30,685 nucleotides of DNA from positions 1 to 30,685 of the forward strand of contig DAIOGA010000008.1 of assembly GCA_036745495.1 (NCBI GenBank), read 5' to 3'. Shown here in pieces: positions 24,969 through 30,685 of this stretch (the stretch's first letter is position 1; the number at the start of each line of letters is the position of its first letter). The translations under genes were made by a program, and so were the position numbers. The notes beneath the pieces were generated by a model. The model was not told the origin of the DNA. It was given only the letters and a program-made list of their open reading frames with translations, and made no database searches. The stretch comes from Methylopumilus sp036745495 (GTDB lineage Bacteria > Pseudomonadota > Gammaproteobacteria > Burkholderiales > Methylophilaceae).

Positions 24969-27900
24969 TTAATTTGCCAACTCCATTTTCTCTGCTTCTT
25001 CTAAAGACACCTCAACGATTCTTGATACGCCAGATTCTTGCATCGTTACGCCAATGAGTTGTTGGGCCATTTCCATAGCAATTTTATTATGTGATACATA
25101 AAGAAATTGAGTATTTTTAGACATTTCAGTTACCATATTGGCGAAACGAAGTGTATTGCTATCATCAAGAGGTGCATCAACTTCATCCATGAGACAGAAT
25201 GGCGCTGGATTCAATTTAAATAAAGCAAACACAAGAGCGGTAGCGGTTAATGCTTTCTCCCCGCCTGATAATTGACTAATAGTCGTATTCTTTTTGCCAG
25301 GGGGCTGCGCTGTAACTTGAATGCCTGTATCTAAAATCTCTTCTCCTAGAAGTTCTAATTGAGCCTGTCCCCCATTGAATAGAATTTTAAAAAACTCTGT
25401 AAAATTCTTATTTACTTCATTAAATGTTGCAATTAAACGATCTCGAGTTTCTTTATCGATACGTCTTATAGCGTCTTCTAAGGTATTGCTTGCAGAAGTT
25501 AAATCTTCTACTTGACTATCAAGGTACCCTTTTCTTTCTTTTTCCGAGGTGAGCTCATGAATAGCTGCTAAGTTAACTGGGCCCAGTAAATTAATTTCTT
25601 CTTGAAGTTTATTGCATAACTCTTGCACTTCTTTAACTGTTGTTTTTTCTGAAATTGATTCTGAAAGAACAGCCTCATCTAATTGAGACTCATTAATTTC
25701 GTTTTGAAATTGCTCAAATAATAATTTTGATTCTTGCTCATTTAAGCGTGATTGCTCAAGCTTATCTCGAATCGGATGAACTGCCTGCTCGGTTTGCAAT
25801 CTCTTTTGTTCACTTTCACGTAAATCGGTTTCTTTTTGCGCAAGATTATCTCTCGATGCGATTAGAATTTTCTCTCTTTCATCCTTAACGGTAATTTTTT
25901 CGCGTAAAGACAATTGCAGAGCCTCGATACTTTCAGTATTAATTGAAGCCTTAGCTAAATCTTTTTTGTTATTAAGGGTATTATTATCTTCAGTAAGTAT
26001 ATTAACTCTATTATTTAACTCATTGATTTTATTATCAATAATTTTTAAATTAAAATGGCTTTCTTGAAGTTGAATCTCAGCTTCATTGACATGCTTCCTA
26101 GCGCTTTCATACTCTAATTCATGACTCCTTTTAATTTCTTCAGATGAAGTTTTTTGTTCTAAAAGTCGATGCGCATCATTCTCTAAATTATGAATAAGAC
26201 TAGATTTAGTTGTTTTATCAACTTCAATTTGAGTTAATTTTGCTTTGAGCTCATTTTGCTCGTTAGTAATATTGCTATGCTTCTCATTTGCGTAAGCAAT
26301 GCTTTGTTGAGTTTTCTCAACTTCAATCTCTGTTTGATGGAAATCATTTAAAGCTTCTTTCAATGCTTCACTAAAAGAATCGGCTTGCTCTTCATAATCA
26401 TTTAATTGAAGTTCAGCTTCACTAAGCTTATTTGATACATCTTTGTAGTTTTTATCTATGGATGGAAATTTTTCTTGTAATGCTTTGAGTCTTTCTTGGC
26501 GCAAAAGAATGCCATTAAGAGAGGCATCTTTACCATAAAAAGAAACACTATTTTTGGTAAAAATATCGCCTTGTTGATTAACTAAGAATTCACCTTGTTC
26601 CAAATTGCCAATGAAATTTTTATAACTTTCACCTTTTGGAATAATATAACAATCAGATAGCCATTCTGACAAAAGATTCATCAGAAGTGGATCGCTAATT
26701 TCAATTACATTCAGGGCAGAATTTAATTTATTATTTTTTGGTTTGTAAGTATGAGATGCGTTTAAATTAGCAAGCACCATAGATGCTGGAGGCCTATGAG
26801 AAATAGTGTCATATTGAGCCAGAACTGCATTTAATTTTCCACCGAGTGCAGATTCAATCGCTGTTACCCAATCTGTTTTAATCTTAAGCTTTTCCCACAA
26901 GCGATTAGATGTGTTGATATTATGCTGAGAAGTCCAACTTTTGAGACTTTCATTGCCTTGTGTGTCATCTTGAATTTGCGCCAGTGTTTTAATTTCACCT
27001 TCAATTTGACTTAATTCTTTTTGCATTTCGATTTGACGCTGTCTTAAAGTATCAATTTCCTCCTCAAGATCAGTTGCAAGCGATTTGTTTTCATCTATCT
27101 TAGCCTCAATTTTTTCTACATGTGATCGCTTATCAGCTAAATCAGTTTCTTTTTCCTCGAGCAAAGACTGCCCGGTTAAATCAATATTACTAATCTCATT
27201 ATTTAAAAATGTAATACGAGCATTTGTTTCTTCTTCAGTTTTATGAATGAAGTCTATCGTTGCTTTTTCAAGATTAATTTTTTCTTGCGTTGATTGGAAT
27301 TGATTTGCAATTTGATTAAACTGCTCTGTTGAATCTAGATATGTTGCCTCAACTGATTGAATTGATGATTTAAGTGAATTAAAATTTTCTTCCTTAGTTT
27401 TATAAAGCTCACTTAATGCTGCTTTTTCAATCTCTGCTTCTTCGATGTCCTTTGTAAATTTAAGCTGATCGTCCGCATTCTTAGCCAAATTAGTCTCAAT
27501 CTCAATTAATTCTTTTTTGCTACGCTCCAAAAGCTCATTTTGATTTCTAATATTATTTTCAATATTAGAAACTTCAGCATTGATTTCATAAAAGCTTGCT
27601 TGATTCTTATTGATTTCGTCGGACGCATCAATATGAGCTTGTCTTAAATTTTCTACCTCGGCTTCAATTTTTCTTAAAGCGGCAGTTTGTTGTTCCAATT
27701 CATTTACAAGCTTCTCAACCTGAGACTGATGTTTTTTCCAAACAATACTAGCATCACGCTTTTTTAATACCCAAACTTGTGCTTGATGAAATTTGTGCTT
27801 CTCTGTTAATTCATTATATTTTGTTGCAATGACTGCTTGAGATTCAAGCTTTGCAATTTGCTGAATAATTTCATTTAAGACATCTTGAATACGACTTAAA

Positions 27901-28469
27901 TTTTCTCGCGTATCCCTAAGTCTAAATTCTGTTTCGCGACGACGCTCTTTATACTTACTAACACCTGCAGCTTCTTCAAGATAACTTCTAAGCTCCTCAG
28001 GCTTGGCTTCAATAATTTGTGAAATTGTATTTTGGCCAATAATGGCATACCCTCTCCCACCTAAACCCGTTCCCAAAAAGAGATCTGCAATATCTTTTCG
28101 TCTGACAGCTAAATTATTAATGTAATAAGTTGAGCCCTTTTCTCTTTCGATAACGCGCTTTACTGAAATTTCTGCATATTGTGACCATTCTGTAGGTGCT
28201 TTACCCAAAGAATTATCGAAAATAAGTTCAACGCTCGCTCGTGAAATTGGTTTGCGATTTTCTGATCCGTTAAATATCACCGAATCCATATTTTCACTTC
28301 GCATTTCTTTAGCTGAAGATTCGCCAAGCACCCATTTTACGGATTCCATAATATTTGATTTTCCACATCCATTGGGACCAACTATACCCACTCTTTGTCC
28401 TTGAAGTTGTATGGTAGTGGGATCTACGAAAGATTTAAAACCGGCTAATTTAAGTTGTATAAGTCGCAC
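24969..28469 (-). CDS. smc: Chromosome segregation protein SMC
   Basis: SMC dimers with ScpAB compact and organise the chromosome. The 1166-residue protein has the Walker A motif GPNGCGKS at 31-38, a long coiled coil (about 170-500), a hinge (about 510-640), the returning coil (about 660-1000), the ABC signature LSGGEKALT from 1067 and Walker B CLMDEVDAPLDD ending near 1102. Length is normal. The start codon is GTG; the following MRLIQLKLAGFKSFVDPT is the standard SMC N-terminus. No strong Shine-Dalgarno site is visible. scpA and scpB are not in the window. It is the first gene of the minus-strand unit and is divergent from queF. Confidence 0.97.
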   Translation of the reverse strand: MRLIQLKLAGFKSFVDPTTIQLQGQRVGIVGPNGCGKSNIMESVKWVLGESSAKEMRSENMDSVIFNGSENRKPISRASVELIFDNSLGKAPTEWSQYAEISVKRVIEREKGSTYYINNLAVRRKDIADLFLGTGLGGRGYAIIGQNTISQIIEAKPEELRSYLEEAAGVSKYKERRRETEFRLRDTRENLSRIQDVLNEIIQQIAKLESQAVIATKYNELTEKHKFHQAQVWVLKKRDASIVWKKHQSQVEKLVNELEQQTAALRKIEAEVENLRQAHIDASDEINKNQASFYEINAEVSNIENNIRNQNELLERSKKELIEIETNLAKNADDQLKFTKDIEEAEIEKAALSELYKTKEENFNSLKSSIQSVEATYLDSTEQFNQIANQFQSTQEKINLEKATIDFIHKTEEETNARITFLNNEISNIDLTGQSLLEEKETDLADKRSHVEKIEAKIDENKSLATDLEEEIDTLRQRQIEMQKELSQIEGEIKTLAQIQDDTQGNESLKSWTSQHNINTSNRLWEKLKIKTDWVTAIESALGGKLNAVLAQYDTISHRPPASMVLANLNASHTYKPKNNKLNSALNVIEISDPLLMNLLSEWLSDCYIIPKGESYKNFIGNLEQGEFLVNQQGDIFTKNSVSFYGKDASLNGILLRQERLKALQEKFPSIDKNYKDVSNKLSEAELQLNDYEEQADSFSEALKEALNDFHQTEIEVEKTQQSIAYANEKHSNITNEQNELKAKLTQIEVDKTTKSSLIHNLENDAHRLLEQKTSSEEIKRSHELEYESARKHVNEAEIQLQESHFNLKIIDNKINELNNRVNILTEDNNTLNNKKDLAKASINTESIEALQLSLREKITVKDEREKILIASRDNLAQKETDLRESEQKRLQTEQAVHPIRDKLEQSRLNEQESKLLFEQFQNEINESQLDEAVLSESISEKTTVKEVQELCNKLQEEINLLGPVNLAAIHELTSEKERKGYLDSQVEDLTSASNTLEDAIRRIDKETRDRLIATFNEVNKNFTEFFKILFNGGQAQLELLGEEILDTGIQVTAQPPGKKNTTISQLSGGEKALTATALVFALFKLNPAPFCLMDEVDAPLDDSNTLRFANMVTEMSKNTQFLYVSHNKIAMEMAQQLIGVTMQESGVSRIVEVSLEEAEKMELAN

Positions 28470-28496
28470 AATATTCTTTTATCGAAGTGAAGTAGG

Positions 28497-28518
28497 TGTT
28501 ATCTATTAACAGTATAAT
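28497..28518 (+). promoter_or_regulatory. Candidate queF/smc divergent promoter region with palindrome
   Basis: A perfect TATAAT (28513-28518) lies 29 bases before the queF ATG, directly downstream of a TGTTA-N5-TAACA palindrome (28497-28511) that could bind a regulator. On the other strand TATACT (28511-28516) could be the -10 of smc. -35 elements are weak for both. Confidence 0.4.
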
Positions 28519-28547
28519 AACTTTTTTTTACTTCTTTATTTTAATCT

Positions 28548-28994
28548 ATGAACGCACTTTCTTTGGGAAAAAAACCAAGCGCAAAACCTACTAAAAAGCT
28601 TGAAACTTTCGCTAATCCATGCACTTCTCGGGACTTTCATATTCATATGCAAATACCTGAATTTACCTGTTTATGCCCTAAGACTGGGCAGCCAGACTTT
28701 GCTACTCTATATCTTGATTACATTCCTAATAAAAAATGTGTAGAGCTCAAAAGTCTGAAGCTTTATATCTGGTCTTTTAGGGATGAAGGTTGCTTCCATG
28801 AAGCTGTAACTAATCGCATTTTAGACGACCTAGTTAAAGCGACAGAGCCACGTTTTATGCGTCTGCGTGCCGAATTTTTTGTGCGCGGTGGCGTATTTAC
28901 TAACGTTGTGGTTGAACACAAGAAAAAGGGCTGGAAACCTGAGCCTATTGTTGATTTAAGCCAATTTTCAAAACAATCAAACACCCGATCTTAA
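28548..28994 (+). CDS. queF: NADPH-dependent 7-cyano-7-deazaguanine reductase QueF
   Basis: QueF reduces preQ0 to preQ1 in the synthesis of the tRNA base queuosine. The 148-residue protein is the short single-domain type. Cys43 in FTCLCPKTGQPD is the expected nucleophile that forms a thioimide with the substrate and Asp50 the catalytic acid; the signature ELKSLKLYIWSFRDEGCFHE at 66-85 is the NADPH-binding QueF motif. No other queuosine gene is adjacent. The gene is divergent from smc and is followed after five bases by the promoter of the two tRNA genes. Confidence 0.96.
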   Translation: MNALSLGKKPSAKPTKKLETFANPCTSRDFHIHMQIPEFTCLCPKTGQPDFATLYLDYIPNKKCVELKSLKLYIWSFRDEGCFHEAVTNRILDDLVKATEPRFMRLRAEFFVRGGVFTNVVVEHKKKGWKPEPIVDLSQFSKQSNTRS

Positions 28995-28999
28995 AAGGA

Positions 29000-29028
29000 T
29001 TGACGCGCTTACTTCTAAAACTTAAGAT
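29000..29028 (+). promoter_or_regulatory. Sigma70 promoter for the tRNA-Ala/tRNA-Glu pair
   Basis: TTGACG (29000-29005) and TAAGAT (29023-29028) each match the -35 and -10 consensus at five of six positions, with the ideal 17-base spacer. The bases after the -10 (TTGCGCC) are GC-rich, as in the discriminator of stringently controlled stable-RNA promoters. tRNA-Ala starts at 29051. Confidence 0.7.
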
Positions 29029-29050
29029 TTGCGCCTTTGATTAAATCCCT

Positions 29051-29126
<76 letters not shown>

Positions 29127-29179
29127 AATACCTTATATCAAACGCTGTTCTATAGTAGAATAGCACCTTCTTTTCTTAG

Positions 29180-29255
29180 GTCCCCATCGTCTAGAGGCCT
29201 AGGACACCTCCCTTTCACGGAGGGAACAGGGGTTCGACTCCCCTTGGGGACGCCA
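29180..29255 (+). tRNA. tRNA-Glu (TTC anticodon)
   Basis: The 76-base gene folds as a cloverleaf with acceptor GTCCCCA/TGGGGAC, anticodon stem CCTCC/GGAGG with loop CTTTCAC (anticodon TTC), T arm with GTTCGACTC and an encoded CCA. It lies 53 bases after tRNA-Ala and is probably cotranscribed with it. Confidence 0.97.
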
Positions 29256-29296
29256 ATTATCAAGCTAGCTCAGTCATTCAGGGATAGCTTCAATCA

Positions 29297-29305
29297 TGTT
29301 AAAAT
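29297..29305 (+). promoter_or_regulatory. Candidate extended -10 promoter for ppa
   Basis: TGTTAAAAT is TGn plus TAAAAT (29300-29305), 30 bases before the ppa ATG. The same nine bases form the acpP candidate promoter. The -35 is weak. Confidence 0.45.
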
Positions 29306-29335
29306 CACTTTTTTTAAATTTCCCACTAAAAACCT

Positions 29336-29866
29336 ATGAGCTTAGATAACGTTCTTCCTGGTAAAAATGTTCCAACACATTTCAACGTCATTATTGAAAT
29401 TCCAATGAATGCTGATCCAATTAAATATGAAGTCGATAAAGAATCAGGGGCTATTTTTGTGGATCGATTTATGGGCACAGCTATGCACTACCCTACCAAT
29501 TATGGTTACGTACCCAAGACAATCGCGGGTGACGGTGATCCAGTAGATGTGCTTGTTGTTACTCCATTACCTTTAATTCCAGGAGTGGTTGTGAGTTGTC
29601 GTGCTGTTGGGATATTAGAAATGGAAGATGAGCAAGGCCAGGATGCAAAAGTGTTAGCAGTTCCTGAAGATAGAATTCTTTCAATTTATTCACATTGGCA
29701 AAAACCTGAAGATATGAATCCTCTGCGACTCAATCAAATTCAGCATTTTTTCGAACACTATAAAGATTTAGAAAAAGGTAAATGGGTTAAAGTTAAAGGT
29801 TGGAAAGGTCCTCAAGATGCGCACAAAGAAATTCTTGAAGGCATTGAAAGATACAAAAAAATTTAA
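29336..29866 (+). CDS. ppa: Inorganic pyrophosphatase (family I)
   Basis: Ppa hydrolyses pyrophosphate and so pulls biosynthetic reactions forward. The 176-residue cytoplasmic protein is the usual family I length. The metal-binding signature DGDPVDVLV at 66-74 supplies Asp66, Asp68 and Asp71, and the region HYPTNYGYVP at 51-60 and the C-terminal VKVKGWKG segment are standard. The start has no strong Shine-Dalgarno site. An extended -10 candidate lies 30 bases upstream, after tRNA-Glu. The convergent neighbour ends three bases beyond its stop, leaving no room for a separate terminator. Confidence 0.97.
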   Translation: MSLDNVLPGKNVPTHFNVIIEIPMNADPIKYEVDKESGAIFVDRFMGTAMHYPTNYGYVPKTIAGDGDPVDVLVVTPLPLIPGVVVSCRAVGILEMEDEQGQDAKVLAVPEDRILSIYSHWQKPEDMNPLRLNQIQHFFEHYKDLEKGKWVKVKGWKGPQDAHKEILEGIERYKKI

Positions 29867-29869
29867 TCT

Positions 29870-30247
29870 TTAAAATCCATGATGACCCACAATTTCTGCT
29901 GGGTCTTCATCTTTGAGATATGCAAATTGCCCTGCAATATCTATTTCGATCCAGTCGCATGACAAAGATAAGGTATCAAATCTTTCATCAATCACACAAC
30001 AATCCAACCATTTCTTTTCGCCATTGATTAGAACAGCTTGAAACCCAATATCTCTCCAAGCATTGACTAAATTTTCCATATCAATAGGATTCATGGCGCC
30101 ATCTCTGAAGAGATATTCATCATACCAAACTCGAGCCCCAAGAGAAGAAGCATGATCAATTAAGCATTGATCCCATCCACCAGGATACTTTTCTTCAATG
30201 GTTGATCTTCTAACAATAAAGTTAAAATGCTCTAACGCAATAGCCAT
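29870..30247 (-). CDS. Protein of unknown function, 125 residues
   Basis: I do not recognise this protein. It has no signal peptide or membrane segment. It is rich in Trp and acidic residues (for example KYPGGWDQ near 20-27, ARVWYDEYLFRDGAMNP near 38-54, CDWIEIDIAG near 97-106) and looks like a compact globular cytoplasmic protein. It begins on the base after the stop of the upstream pseudouridine synthase gene, so the two are translated together. A role near RNA or tRNA modification would be only a guess from that position. The stop lies four bases from the convergent ppa stop. Confidence 0.75.
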   Translation of the reverse strand: MAIALEHFNFIVRRSTIEEKYPGGWDQCLIDHASSLGARVWYDEYLFRDGAMNPIDMENLVNAWRDIGFQAVLINGEKKWLDCCVIDERFDTLSLSCDWIEIDIAGQFAYLKDEDPAEIVGHHGF

Positions 30248-30685
30248 TTAAAATTTTTCTTTCTGGTCTAGAAATCGCCACATCCCAGTTGGGAGATCTC
30301 CTAATAAAACATTGCCAATCCTAACTCTCTTTAATCCAATTACATGAAGACCAACAAGCTCACACATTCTTCTAATCTGTCTGTTTCGCCCTTCGGTTAA
30401 AACAAATCGCAATTGATCATCATTCTGCCATTCAACTATAGCTGGCTTTAATTTATAGCCGTCAAGTGAGAGACCGTGCCTTAATAGCTCCAAGCCTTTG
30501 TTCACCAATTTTCCTTCAACTCGAACTAAATATTCCTTTTCAATCACACTTTGTTCGCCAATAATTGTTTTAGCAATTCTTCCATCTTGAGTGAGAACCA
30601 ATAAACCAGAAGAATCAATATCAAGCCTTCCTGCTGGAGCTAATCCATCAGTATTAAATCTTGGATTACGAGATGAATACTGTTT
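30248..30685 (-). CDS. Pseudouridine synthase of the RsuA/RluB/E/F family, N-terminal part cut by the window
   Basis: The open frame continues through the right window edge, so the visible 145 residues are the C-terminal part. It includes the catalytic motif GRLDIDSSGLLVLT, whose Asp is the nucleophile that turns uridine into pseudouridine, the EKEYLVRV strand, and the REGRNRQIRRM-like segment (EGRNRQIRRMCELVGL) typical of this family. It modifies rRNA or tRNA; which member (RluB, RluE, RluF or RsuA) cannot be decided without the S4-like N-terminus. The TTG at 30601 is internal, not the start. The next gene starts on the base after its stop. Confidence 0.9.
   Translation of the reverse strand, partial: KQYSSRNPRFNTDGLAPAGRLDIDSSGLLVLTQDGRIAKTIIGEQSVIEKEYLVRVEGKLVNKGLELLRHGLSLDGYKLKPAIVEWQNDDQLRFVLTEGRNRQIRRMCELVGLHVIGLKRVRIGNVLLGDLPTGMWRFLDQKEKF

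Noticed and set aside
29264..29290. Synthetic-promoter-like sequence (AGCTAGCTCAGTC as in Anderson promoters)
   Set aside because: Only about 13 bases match; the -35 and -10 hexamers do not, so it is coincidence with tRNA-like sequence, not vector DNA.
30248..30601. A complete 117-residue pseudouridine synthase starting at the TTG
   Set aside because: The frame stays open to the window edge and the catalytic GRLDIDSSG motif lies upstream of that TTG.

Overview
The window is chromosomal core genome from an AT-rich Gram-negative bacterium with tightly packed genes. The gene order skp-lpxD-fabZ-lpxA-lpxB-rnhB, yceD-rpmF-plsX-fabHDG-acpP-fabF-pabC-mltG-tmk-holB-tatD and smc-zipA-ligA, together with a ZipA ending in the ARRLFS tail I associate with betaproteobacterial ZipA, points to a betaproteobacterium. 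The low GC, the very short spacers and a two-subunit pyruvate carboxylase suggest a streamlined Methylophilaceae-like freshwater or marine methylotroph (OM43 / Methylopumilus type). That placement is inference; no marker gene here proves it.

Layout. (1) 1-4218, plus strand: the tail of skp, then lpxD, fabZ, lpxA, lpxB (lipid A and outer-membrane biogenesis) and rnhB. (2) 4207-8780, minus strand: a compact four-gene unit read pycA, pycB, yceF-type maf, RsmI-like methyltransferase. (3) 8892-20825, plus strand: a 17-gene run, yceD, rpmF, plsX, fabH, fabD, fabG, acpP, fabF, pabC, mltG, tmk, holB, tatD, a PhnP-like metallo-beta-lactamase and three small genes of unknown function. (4) 20886-28469, minus strand: smc, zipA, ligA and a secreted TPR protein. 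ligA is interrupted by a 100-N assembly gap. (5) 28548-29866, plus strand: queF, tRNA-Ala(GGC), tRNA-Glu(TTC), ppa. (6) 29870-30685, minus strand: an RsuA/RluB/E/F-family pseudouridine synthase cut by the window edge, then a 125-residue protein I do not recognise.

The genes work together mainly in building the cell envelope. PlsX, FabH, FabD, FabG, AcpP, FabF and FabZ supply acyl-ACP, which LpxA, LpxD and LpxB turn into lipid A and PlsX turns into phospholipid precursors. MltG, ZipA, SMC, LigA, HolB and Tmk link this to wall growth, division and replication. PycAB refills oxaloacetate.

No mobile element, CRISPR array, phage gene, defence system or obviously transferred segment is visible. 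No stretch over 300 bases is empty: the longest region without a protein gene, 28995-29335, holds the two tRNAs and two promoter candidates. I found no convincing undescribed multi-gene system. The points most worth a second look are the artefactual gap in ligA, two hairpins that follow rpmF and acpP inside the fatty-acid cluster, the missing pilZ gene, and four small unrecognised genes.
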